From Pseudonocardia sp. HH130629-09 (GTDB lineage: Bacteria; Actinomycetota; Actinomycetes; Mycobacteriales; Pseudonocardiaceae), in the NCBI RefSeq assembly GCF_001294645.1, contig NZ_CP011868.1:3224001-3288000 (forward strand): a stretch of DNA of 64,000 bases, given 5' to 3'. Position numbers and translations under genes: made by a program. Each line of letters starts with the position of its first letter. Position 1 is the stretch's first letter. This document shows, one piece after another, positions 8,415-16,953 of the stretch. The notes under the pieces were generated by a model. It saw nothing but the letters and a program-made list of their open reading frames with translations, had not been told where the DNA came from and did not search any database.

Positions 8415-9044
8415 CTACCCCCGATCCGGGCCGGGCACCTCGGCCGGGGACCGCCGCGGCGCGGCGAGGCGCCGGGCGGCCTCCACGACGAAGGCACGGC
8501 GCGCGGCCCGCTCGGCCGGGTCACCGGGCTCGGCACCGGTCACCATCGAGGCGAGCTGGGGCACCGTGTGCCACCAGGCGGCCAGCGCGATCAGCGCGAA
8601 CACCAGATGGGCCGGGTCGAGGCCGTCGTCGATCGTCCCGGCGTGCTGCGCGGCCGCGAACCGCTCGACCTTCTCCCGGTAGTGCCGGCTGCGCCCCGGG
8701 CGCCCGGCGACGTGTCCGGTGGCGTCCAGCCCCTCCCACTGCAGCAGCCGGGCGAGCACCGGGTGGTCGGCGTGGTGGTCGAACGTGGCCCCGGCGAACT
8801 CACCCACGTCGTCGAGGCCTGTCCCGGTCGCGCGGACGCCGACGGCGAGCAGCTCGAGCTGCTCGGCCAGCACGAGGTCCCAGAGTGCCTGCTTGTCGCC
8901 GAAGTAGCTGTAGAGGCGCTCCTTGTTGATCCCGGCCCGGGCGGCGATGCGGCTCATCGTCGTGCCCTCGCGGCCGCGCTCGGCGAACTCGGCGGTGGCC
9001 GCGTCCTTCAGCCGTCGTCGCGTCCCCTCGGTGTCCCAGGCCAT
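8415..9044 (-). CDS. TetR family transcriptional repressor
   Basis: 209-aa one-component regulator. The N-terminal HTH reads TMSRIAARAGINKERLYSYFGDKQALW, with a divergent ligand-binding C-terminal domain. ATG 9044 is chosen: TACCGT (complement of 9051-9056) lies exactly 6 nt upstream, implying a leaderless mRNA. Longer in-frame extension would cross the operator. It faces the SDR gene across a perfect palindrome that overlaps its own -35 region, so autoregulation and control of the SDR gene are expected. Confidence 0.88.
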   Translation of the reverse strand: MAWDTEGTRRRLKDAATAEFAERGREGTTMSRIAARAGINKERLYSYFGDKQALWDLVLAEQLELLAVGVRATGTGLDDVGEFAGATFDHHADHPVLARLLQWEGLDATGHVAGRPGRSRHYREKVERFAAAQHAGTIDDGLDPAHLVFALIALAAWWHTVPQLASMVTGAEPGDPAERAARRAFVVEAARRLAAPRRSPAEVPGPDRG

Positions 9045-9050
9045 GGCCGC

Positions 9051-9099
9051 ACGGTAGCGGAGGGGCGTACACTCATCTCCAACGCCATCGTTGGAGATG
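9051..9099. promoter_or_regulatory. Divergent promoter with TetR operator palindrome
   Basis: The perfect 11-bp arms CATCTCCAACG (9074-9084) and CGTTGGAGATG (9089-9099) are separated by CCAT. A further half-site AGTTGGAGAT follows at 9101-9110. The minus-strand -10 TACCGT for tetR is at 9051-9056, and its -35 position coincides with the left arm. Geometry and location are those of a TetR-family operator; binding itself is inferred. Confidence 0.8.
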
Positions 9100-9126
9100 G
9101 AGTTGGAGATCGAGATGGAGGCCGTC

Positions 9127-9867
9127 ATGACCGAGCCGACCGGACCGGGTGCGGGCGACGTCGCCGTCGTCACCGGCGCGAACAGCGGGATCGGGTTCGA
9201 GATCGCCCGCGGACTGCTGGCCGCGGGACTCACCGTGTACATCGGAGCGCGCGACGCCGCCCGCGGTGCCGACGCGGTCGCCGCACTCGGTGCGGGCGCC
9301 CGGCCGCTCGCGCTGGAGGTGACCGATGCGGCCTCGGTCGCGGCGGCGGCCGCCGCCGTCGAACGGGTGGACCTGCTGGTGAACAACGCCGGGGTGAGCG
9401 ACTCGTTCGCGACGGCCCCGGAGTCGACCGCCGAGGACCTGCGCCGGGTCTACGAGGTGAACGTGTTCGGCGTCGTCACGGTGACCAACGCGTTCCTGCC
9501 CGCGCTGCGGCGCTCGGCTCATCCACGGATCCTCAACGTCTCCAGCGGGACCGGGTCGCTGACCTGGAGCACCGGCCCGAACCGGCAGTTCGACCACCGC
9601 TCGGGCGGGGGCGCGGCGGCCTACCGGTCGTCGAAGACGGCCCTGAACGCGCTCACCGTGTCCTACGCCCAGTCGCTCGCCGACGCCGGGGTCGCGGTGA
9701 ACGCGCTGGCCCCGGGGCTGCGGGCGACCAACCTCAACGCCCGCGCGGCCACGTCCGCCGGGGACCCGGCCGAGGCCGCCGCCGGCGCGGTGCGGCTCCT
9801 GCTGGCCCCCGACGGCGGCCCGACCGGCACCTTCGTCGACTGGACGGGCGAGCCGGTCCCCTGGTGA
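9127..9867 (+). CDS. Short-chain dehydrogenase/reductase
   Basis: 246-aa classical SDR. Cofactor motif TGANSGIGF (TGxxxGxG), NNAG structural motif, then catalytic Ser in NVSSGTGS and YRSSK (YxxxK). It resembles the carbonyl/NADPH-dependent subgroup, but the substrate cannot be read. ATG 9127 has GGAGG at 9117-9121; the upstream ATG at 9091 lies within the operator and is rejected. Its stop TGA abuts the cobK stop (TGATCA, 9865-9870), so the two convergent genes leave no room for a terminator. Confidence 0.88.
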   Translation: MTEPTGPGAGDVAVVTGANSGIGFEIARGLLAAGLTVYIGARDAARGADAVAALGAGARPLALEVTDAASVAAAAAAVERVDLLVNNAGVSDSFATAPESTAEDLRRVYEVNVFGVVTVTNAFLPALRRSAHPRILNVSSGTGSLTWSTGPNRQFDHRSGGGAAAYRSSKTALNALTVSYAQSLADAGVAVNALAPGLRATNLNARAATSAGDPAEAAAGAVRLLLAPDGGPTGTFVDWTGEPVPW

Positions 9868-10623
9868 TCAGTCCCCGAGCAGCCGGGCCAGAGCCGCCTC
9901 CACTGTGGACTCCACCGCGACCCCACCGGGCAGCGACGGCCGGTCGACGAGCAGGACCGCCACCCCGCGCTCCCGGGCCGCGGCGAGCTTCGGTGCGGTC
10001 GCCGCGCCGCCGGAGTCCTTGGTGACCAGCACGTGCGGGACGACGGCGTCGAACAGAGCGCGCTCGTCGTCGAGGGCGAACGGGCCCCGGTCGAGCAGCA
10101 GCTCGTGCCGGGCGGGCAGCGGGCCGTCGGGCGGGTCGACCGCCCGGATCCAGAACGCCGCGTCGACATCGGCGAAGTGCGCCAGTCCCCCGCGGCCGGT
10201 CGTGAGCAGGACCCGCCCGGCGGGGCCGGGGAGCAGGTCGGGCAGCGCGGCCGCCGCGGCGGCGACCGAGGGGACCCGGTGCCACCGGTCCCCCGGCCCG
10301 GGCGTCCAGCCCGGCCGGCGCAGCACGACCAGCGGCACCCCGGTGCCCGCGCAGGCGGCGGCAGCGTTCGCGGTCATCGTCGACGCGAACGGATGGGTGG
10401 CGTCGAGCACCGCCGCCACCCGCTCGGCACGCAGGTGCGCGGCCAGCCCGTCGGCGCCGCCGAACCCGCCGATCCGGACCTCGCCGTCGGGCAGGGCCGG
10501 GCTGCGCACGGCCCCGGCCAGCGACGACACGACCCGGACGTCGTCACGGACGGCCAGCGCGGCGGCCGCGGCACGGCCCTCGGTCGTACCGCCGAGGACC
10601 AGCACCGTGCGGGGAGCACTCAC
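9868..10623 (-). CDS. cobK: Precorrin-6A reductase CobK
   Basis: NADPH-dependent reduction of precorrin-6A to dihydroprecorrin-6A in corrin synthesis. The N-terminus TVLVLGGTTEGRAAA is the CobK/CbiJ dinucleotide-binding motif; DATHPFAS and LLTTGRGGLAHF are family signatures. 251 aa. GTG 10623 is chosen: TACCCT (complement of 10631-10636) is 7 nt upstream, fitting a leaderless start. It is separated from cobG-cobH-cobIJ by about 5.5 kb and lies on the other strand, so the pathway is split into at least two transcription units here. Confidence 0.9.
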   Translation of the reverse strand: MSAPRTVLVLGGTTEGRAAAAALAVRDDVRVVSSLAGAVRSPALPDGEVRIGGFGGADGLAAHLRAERVAAVLDATHPFASTMTANAAAACAGTGVPLVVLRRPGWTPGPGDRWHRVPSVAAAAAALPDLLPGPAGRVLLTTGRGGLAHFADVDAAFWIRAVDPPDGPLPARHELLLDRGPFALDDERALFDAVVPHVLVTKDSGGAATAPKLAAARERGVAVLLVDRPSLPGGVAVESTVEAALARLLGD

Positions 10624-10641
10624 ACCCGTCAGGGTAGGGGG
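10624..10641. promoter_or_regulatory. 18-bp divergent start region of cobK and a HAD gene
   Basis: Only 18 bp separate the GTG of cobK from the ATG of the divergent haloacid-dehalogenase gene. CAGGGT (10630-10635, plus strand, 6 nt before ATG 10642) and TACCCT (complement of 10631-10636, 7 nt before GTG 10623) are overlapping -10-like boxes. Both genes would be leaderless and their -35 elements would lie inside the opposite coding region. Confidence 0.5.
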
Positions 10642-11304
10642 ATGGCGATCACGACCGTGGTGTTCGACGTCAACGAGACCCTGTCGGACCTGACACCGAT
10701 GGGGGCCCGGTTCGCCGCGCTGGGCGCACCGGAGTCGCTCGGGCCCCTGTGGTTCGCCGCGACCCTGCGCGAGGGCATGGCGCAGGCCGCGGGCGGGGAG
10801 CTGACGACCTTCGCCGAGCTGGCGACGGCGACCGCGGCCGGGCTGCTGCGCCGGCACGGGGTCGCCGACCCCGACCGGGGCGCCCGGCACGTCGTCGACG
10901 GATTTCTGGAGCTGCCGGTGCGCGACGACGTGCACGGCGGGGTCGCGGCGCTGCGGGCCGCGGGGCTGCGGCTGGTGACGGTGTCGAACGGCGCCGCATC
11001 GGTGGCCGAGCGGTTGCTCGGCGACCACGGGCTGCGCGAGCAGTTCGACGCCGTGCTGTCGGTCGAGGACGCCGGGATCTGGAAGCCGGCCCCGGAGTCC
11101 TACCGGTACGCGCTGCGGGCCTGCGAGGTCGACGCGGGCGAGGCGGTGATGGTCGCGGTGCACCCGTGGGACCTGCACGGCGCCGCCCGGGTCGGGATGG
11201 CGACGGCCTGGCTGGACCGCCACGGCGACACCTGGCCCGGGTACCTCACCCCGCCGACCTTCACCGTCGGCGCGCTGCCGGAGCTCTCCGGCCACCTGGC
11301 CTGA
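10642..11304 (+). CDS. Haloacid dehalogenase type II (HAD superfamily)
   Basis: 220 aa. Motif I is VVFDVNETLSDL, with the nucleophile Asp and the DxNET variant seen in type-II L-haloacid dehalogenases. Motif II is TVSNGAAS, motif III IWKPAPESY, and motif IV VHPWDLHGAARVGM, the last strongly typical of this subgroup. It would hydrolyse C-halogen (or C-phosphate) bonds; actual substrate unknown. Start ATG 10642, see the shared promoter entry. Confidence 0.87.
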   Translation: MAITTVVFDVNETLSDLTPMGARFAALGAPESLGPLWFAATLREGMAQAAGGELTTFAELATATAAGLLRRHGVADPDRGARHVVDGFLELPVRDDVHGGVAALRAAGLRLVTVSNGAASVAERLLGDHGLREQFDAVLSVEDAGIWKPAPESYRYALRACEVDAGEAVMVAVHPWDLHGAARVGMATAWLDRHGDTWPGYLTPPTFTVGALPELSGHLA

Positions 11305-11347
11305 GCCCGCGGGCCGGCCGTGGTGCCGGACCGGCCCCGGCACGGCG

Positions 11348-12520
11348 TCAGACCGCCGCCAGCACCGGCTCGAACGCGATCTCGGCCGCGCCGACCAGCG
11401 CGCCGTCGCGGCCGAGCGGGGACACCGCGAGCCGGGTCCCGCCCGTGGCCCGGCTGACCAGGCTGCGCCGGCGCAGCTCGGAGCCGACCCGTTCGACGAC
11501 CGACGGCGGCAGCGCCCCGAACAGGTCCCCCAGCACGACGAGTTCCGGGGCCAGCATGTTCACCACCGTGACGAGCCCGGCGGTCATCCATCCGGCGTAG
11601 TCCGCCAGCGGCCGGTCGGCCCGGCCCGGTACCGCGGCCAGGTCGCGCAACTCGGCGACGAGCACCCCGCGCGGGGTGTCCTCGGGCAGCCCCAGTGCGC
11701 GGCACAGCGCGGGCTCGCCGACCTCGGTCTCCCAGCATCCGTGCGAGCCGCAGAAGCACTCCCGTCCGTCCGGTCGGACCATGAGGTGCCCGAGCTCGCC
11801 GACATAGCCGCCGGTGCCGCGCAGCGGCGTCCCGCCGGACACGACGCCGCCGCCCACGCCGACGTCGGCGGACAGGTAGACCATGTCGGCGACGTCGCGG
11901 CCGATCCCGCGCAGGTGCTCGGCGAGTGCTCCGGCCTCGGCGTCGTTGGCAACCTGCACCGGCCGGGCCAGGACGGCGGCGAGCCGGGTGCCCAGGTCGA
12001 CGTCGCGCCAGCCGAGGTTGGGTGCCTCGTGAACGAAGCCGTCGGAGCGCCGGACGACGCCGGGCACCGACACCCCGACCGCCTGCTCGGCGACGCCCAG
12101 CTCGTCGCGGAGCAGGGCGGCGGACTCGGCGAGGTGGGTGATCACCTCGCCGGGCAGCCGGGTGGTGCGGTGCAGGTTCCAGCTGTGCCGCCCGAGGATC
12201 TGGCCGCCGATGCCGACCATCGCCAGCGCCACCTGCTCGACCCGTATGTCGACGGCGAGCACCACCGCCGCCTGCGGGTCGGGCAGCACCAGCAGCGACG
12301 GCCGCCCGGCCCCCGAGCGCCGGGCCGGGACGGCCTCGGTGACGACGCCCGCCTCGGCGAGCCCGTCCACCACCGCCTTGATCGTGCTGCGGTTGAGGCC
12401 GAGCTCACCGGCCAGCGTCGCGCGGGTGCAGGGTCCCTCGACGTGCAGCCGACGCAACAGGACGGCCCGGTTGTGCCGGCGCGCGTCGTCGGGTCGGGTC
12501 CCCGATCCGGGCTGGGTCAT
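11348..12520 (-). CDS. ROK family transcriptional regulator (XylR/NagC type)
   Basis: 390 aa. N-terminal winged helix (RATLAGELGLNRSTIKAVVDGLAEAGVV) fused to a ROK sugar-kinase-like domain. The zinc motif CFCGSHGCWETE and the nucleotide-loop remnants (ADVGVGGGVVSGG) are present. It probably senses the sugar carried by the adjacent ABC transporter. The ATG at 12520 follows the permease stop by 1 nt (TGACATG), so it is the last gene of that operon. A divided palindrome before the operon is a candidate binding site. Confidence 0.88.
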   Translation of the reverse strand: MTQPGSGTRPDDARRHNRAVLLRRLHVEGPCTRATLAGELGLNRSTIKAVVDGLAEAGVVTEAVPARRSGAGRPSLLVLPDPQAAVVLAVDIRVEQVALAMVGIGGQILGRHSWNLHRTTRLPGEVITHLAESAALLRDELGVAEQAVGVSVPGVVRRSDGFVHEAPNLGWRDVDLGTRLAAVLARPVQVANDAEAGALAEHLRGIGRDVADMVYLSADVGVGGGVVSGGTPLRGTGGYVGELGHLMVRPDGRECFCGSHGCWETEVGEPALCRALGLPEDTPRGVLVAELRDLAAVPGRADRPLADYAGWMTAGLVTVVNMLAPELVVLGDLFGALPPSVVERVGSELRRRSLVSRATGGTRLAVSPLGRDGALVGAAEIAFEPVLAAV

Positions 12521-12521
12521 G

Positions 12522-13974
12522 TCACCGGCCGGTGGCCGCCGCCCGGCGCCGGGACGCCACGTCGACACCGGCCGCGAGCAGCAGCACCAGGCCGGTCACC
12601 ACGAACACGACGGCGGCGGGCTGCTTGAGCAGACCGAGACCGTTCTGCACCGTGGCCAGCACCGTGCCGCCGATGACGGCGTTGCTGATCCGGCCGCGTC
12701 CGCCGAACAGCGAGGTGCCGCCGATGACCGCGGCGCCGACCGCGAACAGCAGGGTGTTGCCGCCACCGGCCGCCGGGTTCACCGACCCGATCTTCGACGA
12801 GTAGACGATCGCGCCGATCGCGGCGAAGGCGGTGGAGATGACGAACACCGACGCCCGGATGCGGGCGACGTCGATGCCGGCCCCGGCGCGCGGCCTCCCG
12901 GTTGCCGCCGACGGCGTAGACGTGGCGGCCGAACCGGGTCCGGTCGAGCACCCAGGTGCCGAGCACCAGCAGGACGAGCACGATCGGGACGACGTAGGGC
13001 ACTCCAGCGATCGCGATGACGCCCGGCGAACGGTCCTGGACCAGCGCGAACGTCACCAGGCCGCCGAGCACCACCACCGCTCCGATCTTCAACGCGACCA
13101 GGCCCGTCGGCGGCGCGACCAGCCCGCTGCGCAGCCGGGTCCGCAGCCGGACCGTCTGGACCAGCGCGTAGCCACCGGCGACGACCACGAACAGCACCCA
13201 CGACGCCGTGACCGAGAGATTGCCGTTCGCCACCGCGTTGATCAAGGGGTCACGCAGCGCGATGGTGCCGCCGTCGCCGATGAGCTGCAGGATCACCCCC
13301 TGCCACGTGATGAACAACGCCAGCGTCACGACGAACGACGGCATCCCGATCCGGGCCACGAGGAACCCGGTGAGGCAGCCGATCACCACCCCGACGCCGA
13401 CGGCGAGCCCCATCACGGTGAACGCGTTCGCCGGGACCCCGATCACGAGCACGACCGCGGTGAGCAGGCTGATCACCGACCCGGCCCACACCCGGACCAG
13501 CGCCGCGAGCACGGCACCGGCCAGCATGACCGCCACCAGCAGGACGAACACGGTGGTGCCGGTGGCGCCGAGCACGTTGCCGTCGCTCATCAGGTGCAGC
13601 GCCATCAGCGCCGCGGCCAGCCCGGACGCCGTGCCGGCGGCCAGGTCGATCTCCCCGGTGAGCAGCACGAACACCAGGCCCATCGCGATGATGGTCGGAC
13701 CGGCGCCCTGTTGGAGCAGGTTGGCGAGGTTGAGCAGACTCGGGAACGTGCCGCCCGAGTCGAGCACGCTGAACAGCACGAACAGCGCGGCCAGGCCGAG
13801 CAGCGCGGGCAGCGAGCCCAGGTCGCCGCCGCGCAGCCCGCGCAGGTAGGCCGTGATCGCCTCGCGGGTGGTGCGGGCTGTGGTGTCGATGCCGAAGTCG
13901 GCGGCCCGGTTGGCGGGGTTCGCCCGGCGGGCCGCGCTCTGCTCCTGCTCGGGCGCGGGTGTCCGTTCGGTCAC
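12522..13974 (-). pseudogene. Sugar ABC transporter permease (XylH/RbsC type), frameshifted
   Basis: Inner-membrane permease with at least eight to ten hydrophobic segments; FVLLTGEIDLAAGT is the BPD_transp_2 signature. The frame breaks in a CCCC run at 12881-12884: GGNREAARR continues as a basic non-homologous tail, while the expected next residues (AGIDVARIRASVFVIST) are found one base over and run to the stop at 12522. Deleting one C restores a protein of about 480 aa. GTG 13974 has GGGAGGAG 6 nt upstream; an ATG at 14025 overlapping the ATPase stop is an alternative. Sequencing error or true null allele cannot be told apart. Confidence 0.8.
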
Positions 13975-14024
13975 GGTGTCTCCTCCCGGGCCGGCCGGGC
14001 CGGACGGGTCGGGGTGGGGGGCCA

Positions 14025-14807
14025 TCAGGACACCGCCTGCTCGGGCCGCGGCAGCCCGAGCTCGCCGGAGCGGCCCGCGGTGATGAGCTGGACGACGTCG
14101 GAGTGGGTGACCTCGCGGGTCGGGACCTGCGCGACCATCCGGCCGAGGTAGAGGCAGGCGATCCGGTCGGACACCTCGAAGACGTCGGCCATGTTGTGGC
14201 TGATGAGCACGACGCCGAGGCCCTGCTCGGCCAGCCGTCGCACGAGGTCGAGCACCTGGCGGGTCTGGGCGACGCCGAGCGCCGCGGTCGGCTCGTCGAG
14301 CAGCACGACGCGCGAGTCCCAGAGCACCGCCTTGGCGATCGCGACGGTCTGGCGCTGCCCGCCGGACAGCGACGCGACCGGGGTCCGGACCGAGGTGACG
14401 GTGCGGACCGAGAGCGACGCGAGGGTGTCGCGGGCGGCCTGCTCCATCGAGCCCTCGTCGAGCATCCAGGAGCGGCCGCGCTCGCGGCCGAGGAACATGT
14501 TCTGGACGATGTCGAGGTTGTCGGCGAGCGCGAGGTCCTGGTAGACGACCTCGATGCCGAGCTTCGCGGCGTCCGACGGGCCGGCGACGGTCACCGGCGC
14601 CCCCTCGAACAGCACCTCGCCGGAGTCGATCGGGTGGATCCCCGCGACGCACTTGACCAGGGTGGACTTTCCCGCGCCGTTGTCGCCGACGAGCGCGGTG
14701 ACCTCGCCGGCGCGCACGGTCAGGTCGACGTCGTGCAGGACCTGCACGGCGCCGAAGCTCTTGGACACACCGCGCAGGGAGAGGATGGGGTCGGCCACTT
14801 CGGGCAC
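14025..14807 (-). CDS. Sugar ABC transporter ATP-binding protein
   Basis: 260-aa single-cassette ATPase energising sugar uptake. Walker A GDNGAGKST, signature LSGGQRQ, Walker B VVLLDEPTAAL, switch His in LISHNM. It is half the size of RbsA/XylG double-cassette proteins, as is common for actinobacterial and FrcA-like sugar importers, and presumably forms a homodimer. ATG 14807 is 65 bp downstream of the binding-protein gene. Confidence 0.9.
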   Translation of the reverse strand: MPEVADPILSLRGVSKSFGAVQVLHDVDLTVRAGEVTALVGDNGAGKSTLVKCVAGIHPIDSGEVLFEGAPVTVAGPSDAAKLGIEVVYQDLALADNLDIVQNMFLGRERGRSWMLDEGSMEQAARDTLASLSVRTVTSVRTPVASLSGGQRQTVAIAKAVLWDSRVVLLDEPTAALGVAQTRQVLDLVRRLAEQGLGVVLISHNMADVFEVSDRIACLYLGRMVAQVPTREVTHSDVVQLITAGRSGELGLPRPEQAVS

Positions 14808-14872
14808 CTTCCACGTGGGCGCCGGCCGGGCCGCGGCGGGATCACCGCCGCGGCCCGGACCGGCTGCGGGTC

Positions 14873-16021
14873 CTACTTGATGCCGAGCTGGCCGCAGGCG
14901 GCCTGGGTCTCGGCGTTGCAGATCTCCGAGGCCTTGACGTAGCCGGCGTCGGTGACCTTCTTGACCGAGTCTTTGGTGATCAGCTGCGGCTCGAGCAGCA
15001 GCGACTTGACGTCACGGTTGCCCTTCGGGTCCTTGACCGTCTGGGTGGCGACGCCGTCGGCGGCCGCGGTGTCGCCCTTGGCCAGGGCGCCGGCGAGCTT
15101 CGCGGCGGCCTGCGCCTCCTGCTCGATCGGCTTGAACACCGTCATGTACTGGTCCCCGCGCAGGATCGCGGCGAGCCCGTCGGCGGTGGCGTCCTGGCCG
15201 GTGACCACGACCTTGCCGTTCAGGCCGTACTTGGCCAGCACCGTGACGATGGCGCCGGCGAGGCCGTCGTTGGCGGCGACGACGCCGTCGACCTTGCCGC
15301 CGTTGCCGGTGAGGATCTGCTCGAAGGTGGTGCCGCCGACCTGGTTGTCCCACTTGTCGATCTTCTGGCTCTGCACCAGCTTCAGGGCCCCGGACTCGTA
15401 CTGGGGCTTCAGCACGGTCTGCTGGCCGTTGTAGAACAGGGTCGCGTTGTTGTCGGTCGGCGCGCCCTCGATCTCGATGACCTGGGCGCCCGGCTTGTTG
15501 CCGATGCCCTGGACCAGGCCCTCGCCCTGCAGGGCGCCGACCTTCTCGTTGTCGAAGGAGACGTAGTAGTCGCTGACGCCGCCGAGGTTGAGCCGGTCGT
15601 AGTCGATGACCGGGATGCCCTGGGCCTTCGCCTTCTGGGCGACGGCGGTGCCGCCGTCGCTGCTGATCGAGGCGATGATCATGACCTTGACGCCGCTGGA
15701 GATCATGCCGTCGGCCAGGGTGGAGAACTTCTGCTCGTCGCCCTGGGCGTTCTGGATGTCGGGGTCCATGCCCTCGGCGCGCAGCGCCGCGTCCAGCATG
15801 GGCTTGTCGAACCCCTCCCAGCGGGCCGAGGAGTCGGTCTCGGGGAGGATCACCCCGACCTTCACCCCGCCGCCGGACCCGCCGGAGCCACCGCCGGCGG
15901 TGTCCCCGCCGCCGCCCGCGCTGTTCTGTCCGCAGCCCGCGACGGCCAGCAGCAGGCCGAGGCCCGCCGCCGCGACCGCCCGACGCAGCCGGGGACCGCG
16001 CCCCGTGTTCCGTGCCCCCAT
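14873..16021 (-). CDS. Sugar-binding lipoprotein of ABC transporter (XylF-like)
   Basis: 382 aa. Signal peptide with lipobox LAVAGCG, so the protein is anchored on the outer face of the membrane. A Gly-rich linker precedes a periplasmic-binding-protein type I fold: VGVILPETDSSARWEGF, then VIDYDRLNLGG and YYVSFDNEKVGALQGEG. The last two match XylF-like D-xylose binding proteins closely. First gene of a four-gene operon (binding protein, ATPase, permease, ROK regulator). D-xylose or a related pentose is the best guess; the sugar is not proven. Confidence 0.88.
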   Translation of the reverse strand: MGARNTGRGPRLRRAVAAAGLGLLLAVAGCGQNSAGGGGDTAGGGSGGSGGGVKVGVILPETDSSARWEGFDKPMLDAALRAEGMDPDIQNAQGDEQKFSTLADGMISSGVKVMIIASISSDGGTAVAQKAKAQGIPVIDYDRLNLGGVSDYYVSFDNEKVGALQGEGLVQGIGNKPGAQVIEIEGAPTDNNATLFYNGQQTVLKPQYESGALKLVQSQKIDKWDNQVGGTTFEQILTGNGGKVDGVVAANDGLAGAIVTVLAKYGLNGKVVVTGQDATADGLAAILRGDQYMTVFKPIEQEAQAAAKLAGALAKGDTAAADGVATQTVKDPKGNRDVKSLLLEPQLITKDSVKKVTDAGYVKASEICNAETQAACGQLGIK

Positions 16022-16049
16022 CGGGGTCTCCCTCCACGATGTTGTGGAC

Positions 16050-16086
16050 CGCTCGCATGATCACGAACGGGTGAATGTTGCGAGCG
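16050..16086. promoter_or_regulatory. Candidate ROK operator before the sugar ABC operon
   Basis: CGCTCGCA (16050-16057) and TGCGAGCG (16079-16086) are perfect 8-bp inverted arms with a 21-bp spacer, 29-65 bp upstream of the binding-protein start. Arms separated by about two to three helical turns in front of a ROK-regulated sugar operon are compatible with an operator. No regulator assignment can be proven. Confidence 0.4.
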
Positions 16087-16224
16087 CCAACGTATTGGCC
16101 GGAACCGGCTCCGCAACAGCCTTCTGAATCGAGCCAGTTCCCGTTTCGTCATCACGATCCGGTCACGAACGCCGACTTTGTTGCCCTCGGGCACGATCCG
16201 GAGCGCCGGAACGCCGGCCCTGCC

Positions 16225-16953
16225 TCAGCCGCGCAGGGTGTCCAGCAGGTCCGCCTCGACCGCGGCCAGCGCCGGGTCGGTACGGCTGCGCGGGCGCCCG
16301 GAGTCGACGACGAGCTCCCGCACCACCGTCGCCGGGCGCGGCGAGAACACCAGCACCCGGTCCGAGAGCAGGGCCGCCTCCCGCACGTCGTGGGTGATCA
16401 GGACCGTCGTCCAGCCGTAGCGGGCGCGCACCGACTCCAGCCAGTCCTGCATCGCGGTCCGGGTGAGCGCGTCCAGCGCGCCGAACGGCTCGTCGAGCAG
16501 CAGCACCTGCCGGCCTGCGACGACGGTGCGCAGCAGCGCCGCGCGCTGGCGCATGCCGCCCGAGAGCTCGCCCGGGCGGGCATCCTCGAAGCCGGCCAGC
16601 CCGAACGGCTCGAACAGCGCGCGGGCGCGCTCGCGGGCCTCGCGGCGCGGCACGCGGGCGACCTCCAGGCCGAGGGCGGTGTTGTCGAGGACCGTGCGCC
16701 ACGGGAACAGCAGGTCCTGTTGGGGCATCAGACCGAACGGGGCACCGCGCACCGGGCCGCCGTCGACCTCGATGTCGCCGGTCACCGTCGCCCCGTCGAG
16801 GATGCCCGCCAGCGCCCCGAACAGCGTCGACTTGCCGCATCCCGAGGGCCCGACGAGCGACACGAACTCCCCCGGCGCGACGTCCAGGCTCACCCCGGAC
16901 AGCACCGGCAGGTCGCCGTAGGACACCGACAGGTCGCGCACCACGACCTTCAC
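16225..16953 (-). CDS. ABC transporter ATPase, thiamine-precursor uptake
   Basis: 242-aa NitT/TauT-type ATPase: Walker A GPSGCGKST, Q-loop LMPQQDLLFPW, signature LSGGMRQRAALLR, Walker B VLLLDEPFGALDALTR, switch His in LITHDV. GTG 16953 overlaps the permease stop (GTGA), so translation is coupled. As the last gene of an operon headed by a TPP riboswitch, it is probably the energising subunit of a pyrimidine (HMP)-type thiamine-precursor importer (ThiZ role). Family call firm, substrate inferred from context. Confidence 0.87.
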   Translation of the reverse strand: MKVVVRDLSVSYGDLPVLSGVSLDVAPGEFVSLVGPSGCGKSTLFGALAGILDGATVTGDIEVDGGPVRGAPFGLMPQQDLLFPWRTVLDNTALGLEVARVPRREARERARALFEPFGLAGFEDARPGELSGGMRQRAALLRTVVAGRQVLLLDEPFGALDALTRTAMQDWLESVRARYGWTTVLITHDVREAALLSDRVLVFSPRPATVVRELVVDSGRPRSRTDPALAAVEADLLDTLRG

